A stretch of DNA of 64,000 nt from Amycolatopsis oliviviridis (GCF_014654365.1 NZ_BNAY01000001.1:1693849-1757848), one strand, 5' to 3'. Counted from the stretch's first letter, positions 25,791-35,061 are shown. Numbers and translations: made by a program. Notes: generated by a model not told the origin, from the letters alone.

Positions 25791-26120
25791 TCAGGCGCCG
25801 AGGAAGCTGCTGGTCTCCATCGGGAGCCGCGCGATCTCCTGGCCGGCGGCCTGGTCCTGCGCGTCCTGTCCCTGCGACTCCTTGCGGATGTAGCCCGCCA
25901 TTTCGGTGAGGTTGGCCAGGATGGTGCGCTTCAGCCCCTCGATCCAGTTGTCGCAGGTCGTGGACAGGGCCTTGGTGGCCGCGCTGTTGCTTCCGGCCAG
26001 CGTCGCGTCCACCTGCGACTTCAGCTGGTTGAGCTGCTGGATGATGTTGTCGGAAGTGGCCTCGTGCCGGGTGGCCTGTGCGTCGATTTCCGCCGGGTCG
26101 AGCTGTGTCGTTTTCGGCAT
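25791..26120 (-). CDS. ESAT-6-like WXG100 protein, 109 aa
   Basis: ATG 26120 has a perfect AGGAGG upstream. The helix-turn-helix architecture is clear (AEIDAQATRHEATSDNIIQQ; turn CDNWIEGLKRTI; second helix LANLTEMAGYIRKE), with W-I-E instead of W-x-G. The C-terminus carries a GQEIARLPMETSSFLGA tail that might serve as secretion signal. It is the first gene after eccB, and the strong RBS suggests high expression typical of the main ESX substrate pair. Confidence 0.88.
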   Translation of the reverse strand: MPKTTQLDPAEIDAQATRHEATSDNIIQQLNQLKSQVDATLAGSNSAATKALSTTCDNWIEGLKRTILANLTEMAGYIRKESQGQDAQDQAAGQEIARLPMETSSFLGA

Positions 26121-26279
26121 TTGAGATTCCTCCTGCGGTCAGGTCTTGTCTTGGTCCGGCCGCCGATCGCGATCCTCGGCGTCGGCCATATTCGAAGATT
26201 AGGTCGGGGATTCCGCGTTGTCGGGAGAATTCGCTCCACCTTGGCCAGTCGGAGGAGGTCCCCTTACGAGCGGCCCCGG

Positions 26280-27686
26280 TCAGGACGCCGCGGTCGCCGA
26301 CGCGGCCGACGTACTCAGCAGCGGTCCGGCCGGGAAAAGGTCCAAAAGCTCCTGCGGAACCGCCACGGGCGCCACGTTCTGATAGCCCAGCGCCGCGATT
26401 TCGTCTTGACCTGCCAGCGGATACCGCATTCCCAGCGGTGTCACCAGTGAAGGCGGACCAGGTGCCGCGCCGGGCACCGCCTTGGGGGCGACCAGCACTC
26501 CCCGGCCCGCCGGGACACCGACCCGGCCGGCGGCCGCGCCCACCTCGTGCGTGGCGGAGGGCGCCGACGCGGCGCGGACGCTCGCCGAAGGCAGCGATTC
26601 CGCCACCGGCGGGTCCGCGCTTCCGGTGCCGTAACGCATGCAGCGCTGGGTCTCCGGTGAATCACCGACCAGTTCGGGCGGTGCTTCCGGCAGTCCGGTG
26701 CCCAAGACCGTTCCCGACGCCGGGACGCCGGCCATCTCACCGACCCCGATCCGGATCGGTTCGACGGGTCCGTCGGGGTAGCTCTTCGCCGTCGAGGGCG
26801 CGGCCAGTAGCAGCGCTGCCACCGTACGGTTCACCGCGGCGGCGCCGTCGTCACGGACGACATAGAGCTGCTCGGTCCCGAGCGCGGTGTTGCGCACTTC
26901 GTAGACCTGGCCGATGAGGCTCTGCCTGCCCGCGATGACCGGGCCCCGCCCGCCGAGGCCGGGTACCGCCGGTACGGACAGATCCGGTCCCTGCGGGATC
27001 GGGTTCAGCCAGGCGGCGGACACCGGCGAGGGTTCGGCGTTGCCGTACCCGAGGGAGACCAGCACCGCGGGGTCGGTGATCCGCAGCCGGGAGCCGTTCC
27101 AGACGAGATAGACCGATCCGTTCGGCCCGGTCACCAGGAACCCTTGCCGGTCGGTGAGCCCACCCTCGGGGGGCCGTCCGATGAGGACGGTGACGACGCC
27201 GGGGGCATCACTGTCCACATCGGAGCCCGTGCAGACGGTCCAAGCGCCGGTGTCGAGTTCCGCCGACGTGGGCAGGGCGTCGGGTGCGCCCGAGATGCCG
27301 ACCGGCTGGCCGACCGGCGTCCCCTTCAGCGAAGCCGGGGAGACGGCGACCATCTTCCCTTCGGCCTTCGGTGCCAGCAGGCGCGCGGACGAGTAGTTGA
27401 GCACCGGGCGCAACTGGCCGTCCAGATAGAGGTAACGGGCACCGCTGTCCTCGTCGAGGACGATGGTCCCCGCCTGCCGCCAGGAGTTGTCAGTACTCGG
27501 CACGAAAAGCCCGTAGATACCGAAGATCGCCGCCAGCAGCACCGCGATCATGATCCCGAAGATGGTGCCGGTGATCATGCGCCGCCCCGGTGCCTGGATG
27601 GCATCGGCGTCGCCGTGGGCGACCGCCGCGGTCAGCCTGCCGACGACGAAGAAGTACGCCTGAACCTGGTCCTTGCGTGACTTCAT
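26280..27686 (-). CDS. eccB: Type VII secretion system protein EccB
   Basis: The 468-aa protein begins with the conserved EccB motif MKSRKDQVQAYFFVVGRL. One transmembrane helix follows at about residues 39-60 and then a large extracytoplasmic domain of EccB repeats (VLDEDSGARYLYLDGQLRPV, LLAPKAEGKMVAVS, WTVCTG). EccB forms the periplasmic-facing part of the T7SS membrane complex and has been reported to bind nucleotides. Length is slightly below the usual 480-500 aa. ATG 27686 shares one base with the eccD stop (TGATG), so the two are coupled; the longer open frame upstream is an artefact. Confidence 0.95.
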   Translation of the reverse strand: MKSRKDQVQAYFFVVGRLTAAVAHGDADAIQAPGRRMITGTIFGIMIAVLLAAIFGIYGLFVPSTDNSWRQAGTIVLDEDSGARYLYLDGQLRPVLNYSSARLLAPKAEGKMVAVSPASLKGTPVGQPVGISGAPDALPTSAELDTGAWTVCTGSDVDSDAPGVVTVLIGRPPEGGLTDRQGFLVTGPNGSVYLVWNGSRLRITDPAVLVSLGYGNAEPSPVSAAWLNPIPQGPDLSVPAVPGLGGRGPVIAGRQSLIGQVYEVRNTALGTEQLYVVRDDGAAAVNRTVAALLLAAPSTAKSYPDGPVEPIRIGVGEMAGVPASGTVLGTGLPEAPPELVGDSPETQRCMRYGTGSADPPVAESLPSASVRAASAPSATHEVGAAAGRVGVPAGRGVLVAPKAVPGAAPGPPSLVTPLGMRYPLAGQDEIAALGYQNVAPVAVPQELLDLFPAGPLLSTSAASATAAS

Positions 27687-29083
27687 CAGCTCACCATGGT
27701 CCGTACGGCGGCGTAGACGTGCAGCACCTGCAACAGGATCGGGAGGATCGCGATCGCGGTGATCGTTTCGAAGATCTCCGCGGCCCTGCCCCAGTAAGGA
27801 CGAAGCCGAAGGCCCGGCAGCCTCTCCGCGGCCACCAGGAGCAGGCCGGTTCCGAGCAGGACGAGCGGGACCACGAGCAGCAGGCGCCCGGTCGGCGAGA
27901 GTCCGGCGGCGACGTGCGTGACATCGGCACCGACGGCCACCGCCGCCGGGACCAGCATCGACCACCGCGCGATCGTCCCGCTGGGGTGGCGCGAACGCAG
28001 GGCGAGCAGGACGGCCGCGACCAGGGCGAGCACCATCGACCAGGTGTCGGCCTCGGCCACGAGCAGCAGCATCAGCACCACCTGCGCCAGGCCGAGGCCG
28101 GCGTGCAGCGCGGTCGAATAGCCGACGACCGCGGCGCCGCGATCCACCACCGTCTCGAACGGCACGGGATCGATGTCCTCGCTCAGCTCGTCCGCGCCGG
28201 TCGGCAGCATCGGCAGGCTCAAGCCCGACAAGCGGAACGCCGTCGGTCCGACGAACACCCCCATGACGAGCGAGACGGCGAGGCCGACTCCGGCGGCCTG
28301 CGCGGCACTGACCGAGACGATGGATCCGAACAGGCCGGCGATCGCCAGGGTGAGGCAAAAGATGATCCCGCCGGCGAACAGGAGCGCCGCGTCGGCGACA
28401 GCCACCAGTCCGACGGTCAGGGCGATCAACCCACCCGCTCCGGCGGCCGTGATCTGGACCATCAGCGGTGCCGTCGGCGCCAATACGCCGACGATCAGCC
28501 AAGCCGAAAGTACGGCGTAACAGACGCCGCCGCCCACCAGGATTATCGCCGCGCGGGAGCTGCCGGAACCGCGCGCGACCAACGCGGACACCAGAAGCAG
28601 AAGGATGGCGGAGCCACCGACGAACTGCGCCTGGACCGCGGGCGCCCCCGCGCCGGGCAAGAGATACAAGCCGGACAGCAGCAGCACCAGCGCGCCCGCT
28701 TCGAACATCCGCCGCACGCCAGTGGGCGTCAGCTTGCCGGGATGCTCCCGCACCCGGTCGCCGACGCCGTCGACGAGATCGTCGTAGTCGATCGCGGCGA
28801 GCTGGTCGGCGCGGGGCGCCAGATAGACGCTTTCGCCGTCCAGCAGGTTCAGCTGCCCCGGCGAGCGGTCCTCGTCGAGCGGCTCCTCCCCCAGCCGTTG
28901 CAGGACCCAGCCTTCGTGCTCCGCTCCCTCTTCGATCGTCTCCGCACCGAACTGAAGGAGGATCGCGGGCAGCAGATCGGCCAGCGGAACTTCGGCCGGC
29001 AACGCCAGTTCGGCCGTCCGCTGGCCGAGCACGAACCGCAGCCGGACCGAGCTGGTGGTGCGCTGCTGTGTCTGTTCCTCCAT
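27686..29083 (-). CDS. eccD: Type VII secretion integral membrane protein EccD
   Basis: The 465-aa protein has an N-terminal ubiquitin-like (YukD-type) domain of about 100 residues (SSVRLRFVLGQRTAELALPA, GQLNLLDGESVYLAP). About 11 hydrophobic helices follow from residue 128 to the end, the hallmark of EccD, which forms the core membrane pore scaffold. It is the first gene of the cluster on this strand. The divergent gene at 29499 shares its upstream region. Confidence 0.95.
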   Translation of the reverse strand: MEEQTQQRTTSSVRLRFVLGQRTAELALPAEVPLADLLPAILLQFGAETIEEGAEHEGWVLQRLGEEPLDEDRSPGQLNLLDGESVYLAPRADQLAAIDYDDLVDGVGDRVREHPGKLTPTGVRRMFEAGALVLLLSGLYLLPGAGAPAVQAQFVGGSAILLLLVSALVARGSGSSRAAIILVGGGVCYAVLSAWLIVGVLAPTAPLMVQITAAGAGGLIALTVGLVAVADAALLFAGGIIFCLTLAIAGLFGSIVSVSAAQAAGVGLAVSLVMGVFVGPTAFRLSGLSLPMLPTGADELSEDIDPVPFETVVDRGAAVVGYSTALHAGLGLAQVVLMLLLVAEADTWSMVLALVAAVLLALRSRHPSGTIARWSMLVPAAVAVGADVTHVAAGLSPTGRLLLVVPLVLLGTGLLLVAAERLPGLRLRPYWGRAAEIFETITAIAILPILLQVLHVYAAVRTMVS

Positions 29084-29498
29084 GAGGCGCCGGGTCCTTC
29101 CTGCCAGAGCCAGACCTTGGTCCGGAAGCTACTTCTTGAGCTGTGGGGGTCCCCGAATTCCGGGCACGGCACCGCCGAATAGGGGGAGTTCACTCACCAG
29201 CATGGGCCCTGGCCGGGTCACCGTCTGCGGTGGCGGGCTCACAGAGCCGGAATGCCGCCTTTCCGGCTAGCAGGGCTGCCCGTTATCCGCCATGGCACGG
29301 CGTCGCGATTGCCACCCACCGCCGAGAAGACGCGAAGGAGGCTTCCGTCGCACCTGCGCTGGCTGGTGAGGTGATTCCCTCTGGTTACCCTGCCGGGTTC
29401 CCTCCACAGGTGACTCCCGGTCTGAACCGGTTACATGATGGCTCAGCCGAATGAAAGTGCTGATCAGCGTGTCCTCAAGACGGTGGGAGGTGCCGCCT
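29084..29498. promoter_or_regulatory. Divergent promoter region for eccD operon and the 1711-aa gene
   Basis: This 415-nt region has no plausible gene. It is the only large gap in front of the T7SS operon, so the main operon promoter probably lies here, opposed to that of the large gene. I could not assign promoter boxes. Confidence 0.5.
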
Positions 29499-32400
29499 GT
29501 GGGTGAGGGTGGTGTGCACATTCCCCCCGATGTGCGGAAGTTCCTGGAGTTCACCCTCGGCTTGTCGTGGCCGGAGAGTGACGATCAGGGTCTGGTCGCG
29601 TTGTGGAAAGCGTGGGAAGCGTTCGAAGACGCCGCAGGTGTGTTCGAAGCCGCTGCCCGAGCGGCCGGGGTGGCGGTCCCGCAGGTCCTGGAAGGCGAGA
29701 CCGGGGAGTTCTTCGCCCACTTCCTGAACACCACCATCCCCGACGGTGTCGCCGGACTGGGTGAGGCCGCCGGTGAGCTGGCGAAAATGGCGCAGAACGC
29801 CGCCGCCGACGTCTACAAAACCAAAGTCATGTTCGTCGTCTTCGCCGCCTTCACCCTCGCCTCCATCATCCACCTGATGGCCACCCTCATCGGAGCCCTG
29901 TTCACCGGGGTCGTCATCGCCGCCGCCAGAGTCGCGCTCACCGCGATCTGGCGAGCCCTGATCACCCGGCTCGGTCAACTCTCCCTCAGTGGTGGTCTGT
30001 CGCAAGCCACCAAAACCGCGTTGCTGAAGTTCGCGAAAGACCTCGCCATCAAAACCGGCGGCTTCGCCGCCTTCGGCGCCGCACTCATGGGCGGCACCGA
30101 CTTCGGCGTCCAAGCCCGCCAAATCGCCGACGGCGACCGCCAAGGCTGGGACACCAAATCCTTGACCTCCTCTTTCGTCGGTGGCGCGTTGGGCGGCGCG
30201 TTCGCCGGCGTCTTCCACTCCGCCGCCGGAGGAATCCGCTCCACCGCCTTCAGCCTCCGCGACCGCCTCGCCATCGACCCCGCCCACCTCGACACACTCG
30301 TCAAACAGACCGCCGGGGTCACCGCCCAAGACATCATCACCACCATCAACAAACCCCTCGCCGCCCTCGGCGACGCCGCCTACGCCACCGGCCAAATGAT
30401 CACCGTCATCGCCACCGCACCCCTGATCAACCTCGCCCTCGGCGCCCCCACCGGCAACCCCGCCCTCGGCGCCCTCGGCGCCCTCTCCCGCTACGGCGGC
30501 AGCCACACCAACGGAACCACCCCCAACGTCAACCTCGACACCATCCACCCACCCCACATCCCCGACCTCACCATCCCCACTGCGAAACCCGCCACCGGCA
30601 ACAGCGAAGCCATTCTCGACACCCCCGAAACACTCGCCGCACCACCGCCCTACTCGGCGATCGCCGCCCAACCGGAACTCCGCGCCGAGAAAACACCCGC
30701 CCACACCACCAGTTCCCACGCCGTCGGCACCCTCTACACCCCTCCAGCCCCCGCCACCGCGACCACAGCACCGGCGAAAGCCACAGCTGCTGGAGATGTC
30801 GCCGCGTCACCTCTGACGACGGGCAACGACAAACCTTCCGGCGCGATCAGCACCGGTCCAAAGACCGGTATCGCGGCGACGACCCGCGACACAGCGAAGC
30901 CGGCATCCAACGCCGCGTCTCAGGCACCCGGCTCGGTGTCCTCTGCCGAGCGTTCGTCGGGGAGTTCGAAGGAACCGGCGACGGATCCGGTGTCACGCGT
31001 CAGCCACACAGGTTCTTCGACCACAGCCAGCCAGGCCGTGGCTCGCGGGGCAGACGCCGGGTTCGCTCGCTCGGCCGCCGCACCGTCCACCATGCCTGCC
31101 GTCCTGTCTCCGCCACAGGCGCAGGTCATCGCGGGGACGCCGTTCCCTGCTCCGGCAGCTCCCTCCGAGACAACGAGCAACCCCACCGTCGGCGGCGCTG
31201 TGTCACAGGAAGCTCAGGTCACCCTGGCGGCGACCTTCACCACTTCCGCGATGGATCAGGTTGTTCCCCGCCCTACCCATGACGGACTCACGGCCTCGAC
31301 GACCACGCCGGGCAGTACCGTCTACTCGCCGGTCGAGCCGGTCCGAGCGGTCCCGCTCGCCGACGGTGGCGGAGTCGCTTTCGTCACCGAGGCTTACACC
31401 GGTAACGTCCTCAACGCTTTCCCCGAGCCCCGGCCGGGTGTCTTCCGCGTCGTCGCCCACCACGACAACGGGACAATCGGGCTCGCCGACGAGCCAGGCC
31501 GGCGCCTCGTCCCCCACACCCTCGCCCAGTTCCTCGACGTCCTCACCCACCTCCCGCCGCATGTCGCCGCCTGGAACACCTACACCGACGTCGAACTCTG
31601 GGCTTGCGACCTCACCGCCACCCAGCACTCCCAGCTCGCCGTCGCCGCTCGCGCCGCGTTCGGTACCGGCCTGACCTTGCCCCACCCCGGGCGGCTCGTC
31701 CACATCGCGCCCGACGGCGACATCCGCACCACCACCACAGTGCCCGGCGACCTGCCCGCGGGCACCCTCACCCTCGGTCCCAAACGCAAGGCCGCGGCTC
31801 CCTCCGGCGAAAGCAGCAGAAAGCGCACGGAGCACGCCATCGACGCCGACGATCCCGACCAACTCGCCGCGGTCGCGCTCAAGGTGCTTCAGGAGCACGG
31901 CGACATGGACATCAGGTCGTTGTTGGTCTACATGACCGGCGAAGGCGTGCCGAGCAGCAAGAAGGGATCTCTCAGAACCATACTGAACAACGCCCGCGAA
32001 ACCCTTCGAGAGACCGATGGCCTGTGGCGTCCTACCTATCGGGGGAAGGAGATCGGCAACGGGACCTTCGACGCGGCGAACCCCGATGATCTCACCGTAT
32101 GGCTATGGCGACGAGCGGTTGCCCGGCCGAACGAGGACGCCACGGCGATCGCCCGCGCCGCTGAAGAAGCAGGCTTCAGCGGCAAGATGGACCAGCTGAT
32201 CGCCAACGCGCGACTGGCGATCAGCACCGCCGAACTCGACGACCGTCGAGATCCGGTACTGCAGGTGCGCGAGCCGGAACACCGCCCCAGGATCGAATCT
32301 TTGATCGAGATCCTCATCGCCTCGCACGACAAACCCACGGCGAACTCCATTTTCGGCGAACTCCGGAAACGGAACGTGCAGGGTAGTCAGGCGGAACTTC

Positions 32401-34634
32401 TCAACCTGCTCAATGAAGCCTTCGCCACTCCACGAACGACCCGAAGCGCGCTTCAGGCCATCGGCGGCCACTTGTCCGGCCCGCAGGGCAAGACCTTTCT
32501 GGGTCGCGAACTGAACGCGGACAATCCTCACGATCACGACCTGATCGGCAAACTCGCCTACGCCGCGGCCTGGTCCGACAAAACCATCGGACCAGACCAC
32601 ATCGCCACCCGAATGGCCCACGAAGGCATCACCGGATCACAACACACCCTCACCGAACTGGTCACCCAAGCGACCCACGAAGCCACCCTCAACGGCGACC
32701 GGCTGGTGCGGCTGTCCGCCGACAACCCCGACCATCACGACGCCATCCAGGCCCGGCTCGGCGGAATCGTGATCTTCAAAGGCGAGCTCAGGGATGCCGA
32801 CCGCCTGCCCGAACTGGTAAAAGCGATGCGAACCCGGCACATCACCGGCCCTCAGGAGGAGTTGCGGCAGCGCGCCCTCGACTTCCTGCACGCAAGTACA
32901 GCAAGACTACTCGTCGATCCCGACTTCGCCATCGACACGTCATTCGTCAACCTCGACCTCTCAGCTGAATCCACCACCGCTCCCGAAGAGACGACAACGA
33001 CCCCGGCGCGCAAACTCAACCCCGAGGACCCCCGACATCAGACAGCGATCGCCGAACTCGCCCGGCAAGTCGTCGACGAACACGGAAACATCGGAAAAGA
33101 AGCCCTTCGATTCCACCTTTCCCAAAAGGGCGTTGATTCGACCAAAAAGGGAATACACCCGGCAATCACCAGAGCACGACAACAAGCTTCCGCCGACGGT
33201 TCGACCTGGCACCCTGTCTACCGCGCCAGCAAACGCGAGGAGGTGCTCGACCTCGACACACCCAACGACCTCACCGTCGCACTATGGCAACTCGCGATCG
33301 ATCACCCCACCGAGAACGCGGCGACAATAGCCCGCCTCGCCGAACAGTCCGGCTTCGCCAGCAAGGGAAGCACGATGGTAAAAGCGGCCGAAGCAGCCAT
33401 CGAAGTCGCGGAGAAACACCGGCGCCGCCATCCCGCCATGTCCATAAAAGACGCCGAAAACCTCGACCCGATCAACTCGCTCATCAACGCCATCCTCACC
33501 ATCGAACCTCACCTCAAGACACCCGAGATAATCCGTCGCCTGCATCGATTCAACGTACGCGGGGACACCGGGAAACTCGAAAAGACGGTGAACGCCAGGC
33601 GACGCGAGCACCACCACGACCCCGGCGCGGAACCCGCCGCACGAGAACTCCTCACACTGCGACCCGAACCTCTTTTCCTAGGCCGGCACCTGAACGCCGA
33701 CAACCCCCGCGATCACGACCTGATCGGCAAACTCGCCTACGCCGCGGCCTGGTCCGACAAAACCATCGGACCAGACCACATCGCCACCCGAATGGCCCAC
33801 GAAGGCATCACCGGATCACAACACACCCTCACCGAACTGGTCACCCAAGCGACCCACGAAGCCACCCTCAACGGCGACCGGCTGGCCGACTTGCCGGCAG
33901 GCCTGCCGGAGAATCGGGACGCCGTCTCACACCGCGTCGGCGAGATCGTACGATTCAATCCCTGGCTTCGCGAATTGCCGCCTTCCGAGAGGATCACCGC
34001 ACTGGTGACCCAGATGCGGATCCGCCACATCACCGGCTCCGGCGACGCGCTGCGGGAACACGCGGAAGCCGTTTACGACGACGGAGCCGGCCTCCCTCCG
34101 GATACCACCACGTTCACGGTTGCCGCGTCCGGCGGACCAGTACAGGTCATACCCTTTTCCCGCGGCGCTGCCTTCGTCAAGGCGACCTACGCACCTCACG
34201 TTCTCAATGCCTTTCCGCATGCTTCGCCCGGCACGTTACGTATCGTCGTCCCACGGGAGCATCACCTCGACGGGGCTTTCCTGCTACCCGGTGCCGATGG
34301 GAACCACGTTCCTCACGACGCCCGGCAGTTGTTCGACGTGATCGCCGCCTTCCCCCTCGATTGGGACCAGTTCGGCCATCTCGAACTCTGGACCGGCGTC
34401 CTCACCCGAGATCACGAAACGCACCTGAACGACCTCATCCGCGGTCATGGCCACCTCGGCCATCTCGAGCTTGTCCTCGCAGCCCGCGGCAGGACCGTCT
34501 ACATCACCCGTGACGGCAGGAATCATTTCGCCCAGCCACCCGAGGGATTCACTGGCGACGTACTCGCTCTCAGCGTCGTCAGGGCTCAGGACGATCTCGA
34601 GGTTTTCCTCACCGGCGCCGAGCCGCCGGAGTGA
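29499..34634 (+). CDS. Large T7SS-linked protein with WXG-like head and duplicated helical cassette
   Basis: The 1711-aa product starts at GTG 29499 (GGGAGG upstream), which aligns it with the start of the giant protein: VHIPPDVRKFLEFTLGLSWP matches VKLPPELQKFFLVTLGMSWP. The N-terminal 100 residues are a CpnT/WXG-like helical domain. A hydrophobic segment (about 110-150), a Gly-rich stretch (VGGALGGAFAGVFHSA) and a disordered linker with a PPPY motif (Tyr385) follow. A Cys-containing module at 615-748 (Cys703) resembles the lonely-Cys domain. Two copies of a cassette of about 393 residues follow (starting near 781 and 1173), then a final Cys-module copy lacking the Cys. The head suggests T7SS export; no enzymatic end domain is recognised. 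Confidence 0.85.
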   Translation: MGEGGVHIPPDVRKFLEFTLGLSWPESDDQGLVALWKAWEAFEDAAGVFEAAARAAGVAVPQVLEGETGEFFAHFLNTTIPDGVAGLGEAAGELAKMAQNAAADVYKTKVMFVVFAAFTLASIIHLMATLIGALFTGVVIAAARVALTAIWRALITRLGQLSLSGGLSQATKTALLKFAKDLAIKTGGFAAFGAALMGGTDFGVQARQIADGDRQGWDTKSLTSSFVGGALGGAFAGVFHSAAGGIRSTAFSLRDRLAIDPAHLDTLVKQTAGVTAQDIITTINKPLAALGDAAYATGQMITVIATAPLINLALGAPTGNPALGALGALSRYGGSHTNGTTPNVNLDTIHPPHIPDLTIPTAKPATGNSEAILDTPETLAAPPPYSAIAAQPELRAEKTPAHTTSSHAVGTLYTPPAPATATTAPAKATAAGDVAASPLTTGNDKPSGAISTGPKTGIAATTRDTAKPASNAASQAPGSVSSAERSSGSSKEPATDPVSRVSHTGSSTTASQAVARGADAGFARSAAAPSTMPAVLSPPQAQVIAGTPFPAPAAPSETTSNPTVGGAVSQEAQVTLAATFTTSAMDQVVPRPTHDGLTASTTTPGSTVYSPVEPVRAVPLADGGGVAFVTEAYTGNVLNAFPEPRPGVFRVVAHHDNGTIGLADEPGRRLVPHTLAQFLDVLTHLPPHVAAWNTYTDVELWACDLTATQHSQLAVAARAAFGTGLTLPHPGRLVHIAPDGDIRTTTTVPGDLPAGTLTLGPKRKAAAPSGESSRKRTEHAIDADDPDQLAAVALKVLQEHGDMDIRSLLVYMTGEGVPSSKKGSLRTILNNARETLRETDGLWRPTYRGKEIGNGTFDAANPDDLTVWLWRRAVARPNEDATAIARAAEEAGFSGKMDQLIANARLAISTAELDDRRDPVLQVREPEHRPRIESLIEILIASHDKPTANSIFGELRKRNVQGSQAELLNLLNEAFATPRTTRSALQAIGGHLSGPQGKTFLGRELNADNPHDHDLIGKLAYAAAWSDKTIGPDHIATRMAHEGITGSQHTLTELVTQATHEATLNGDRLVRLSADNPDHHDAIQARLGGIVIFKGELRDADRLPELVKAMRTRHITGPQEELRQRALDFLHASTARLLVDPDFAIDTSFVNLDLSAESTTAPEETTTTPARKLNPEDPRHQTAIAELARQVVDEHGNIGKEALRFHLSQKGVDSTKKGIHPAITRARQQASADGSTWHPVYRASKREEVLDLDTPNDLTVALWQLAIDHPTENAATIARLAEQSGFASKGSTMVKAAEAAIEVAEKHRRRHPAMSIKDAENLDPINSLINAILTIEPHLKTPEIIRRLHRFNVRGDTGKLEKTVNARRREHHHDPGAEPAARELLTLRPEPLFLGRHLNADNPRDHDLIGKLAYAAAWSDKTIGPDHIATRMAHEGITGSQHTLTELVTQATHEATLNGDRLADLPAGLPENRDAVSHRVGEIVRFNPWLRELPPSERITALVTQMRIRHITGSGDALREHAEAVYDDGAGLPPDTTTFTVAASGGPVQVIPFSRGAAFVKATYAPHVLNAFPHASPGTLRIVVPREHHLDGAFLLPGADGNHVPHDARQLFDVIAAFPLDWDQFGHLELWTGVLTRDHETHLNDLIRGHGHLGHLELVLAARGRTVYITRDGRNHFAQPPEGFTGDVLALSVVRAQDDLEVFLTGAEPPE
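31341..31740 (+). other. Lonely-Cys-like module 1 of the 1711-aa protein
   Basis: Hallmarks are VPLADGGGVAFVTEAYTGNV, then FRVVAHHDNG and VELWACDLTATQH, followed by LVHIAPDGDI. Cys703 corresponds to the conserved Cys of the giant protein's VVACDLTDP motif. Confidence 0.6.
32531..32706 (+). repeat. 176-bp perfect direct repeat, copy 1
   Basis: It is identical, base for base as far as I can compare, to 33710-33885. It encodes residues from HDLIGKLAYAAAWSDK to NGDRL. The flanks diverge immediately, although the encoded cassettes remain similar. Confidence 0.9.
33710..33885 (+). repeat. 176-bp perfect direct repeat, copy 2
   Basis: Second copy, offset by 1179 bp (393 codons), so in frame. It sits in the second helical cassette at the equivalent place. 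Confidence 0.9.
34140..34520 (+). other. Cys-less copy of the lonely-Cys-like module
   Basis: VIPFSRGAAFVKATYAPHVL and LELWTGVLTRDH align with module 1 of the same protein; the Cys position is Gly1633 (W-T-G-V-L-T against W-A-C-D-L-T). The surrounding fold appears intact. Confidence 0.6.
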
Positions 34635-34803
34635 GAGGAGTTCACCTTGGTGGCGCCCAGCCTCGGAGCTCGGGCTGACCGAAGGCTGGATTGGGACGCC
34701 GTTTCGCGCACTGTGCGCAGTCTGGCAAGGGGGCCGCGAGCGGCTGGGACGGTTCTAGTGAACGGTAAGGCAAAGGTGTCGTGGTCGCGGGCGGGTCGGT
34801 GGT

Positions 34804-34856
34804 GGGGTGAAGGCTCCCATCGCCGTGTCTAATGCGGTGGAGGGAGCCTTCACCCC
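34804..34856. terminator. Bidirectional terminator between the two large genes
   Basis: GGGGTGAAGGCTCCC (34804-34818) pairs perfectly over 15 bases with 34842-34856. The 23-nt loop carries CGC and GCG triplets that may pair. It lies 170 nt after the 1711-aa gene stop and 218 nt after the convergent giant gene. Confidence 0.75.
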
Positions 34857-34898
34857 GGTCACTCAGCCGCGTCGACCACCTCGCAGGCGGCGTCCCGT

Positions 34899-34952
34899 GT
34901 CGCGAAAGCCACTTTCGCGACGCCTGATGTCCCGAAAGTGGCTTTCGCGACA
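34899..34952. repeat. Double palindrome of the GAAAG-n3-CTTTC family
   Basis: GTCGCGAAAG-CCA-CTTTCGCGAC (34899-34921) is a perfect 10-base inverted repeat, followed by an imperfect copy (34928-34952) with the same core. It shares design and core with 10881-10936. Confidence 0.75.
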
Positions 34953-34992
34953 TGCCACGGCTGCCGCCTAACGGCGAGAAGGGGCGAGAGCG

Positions 34993-35061
34993 GTGTACGC
35001 CACACTCGCACAGATCGGCGTTCCGCCGGATGTGCGGAAGTTCCTCCAGTTCACGCGCTTG
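34993..35061 (+). pseudogene. Relic of the 5' end of a third large T7SS-linked gene
   Basis: From GTG 34993 the frame reads IGVPPDVRKFLQFT, nearly identical to the start of the 1711-aa protein (VHIPPDVRKFLEFT). DNA identity is high over GATGTGCGGAAGTTCCT and the following bases. After about residue 22 similarity ends and the frame runs antisense into the 3' end of the giant gene. It is best explained as a broken paralogue or a remnant of recombination. Confidence 0.65.
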
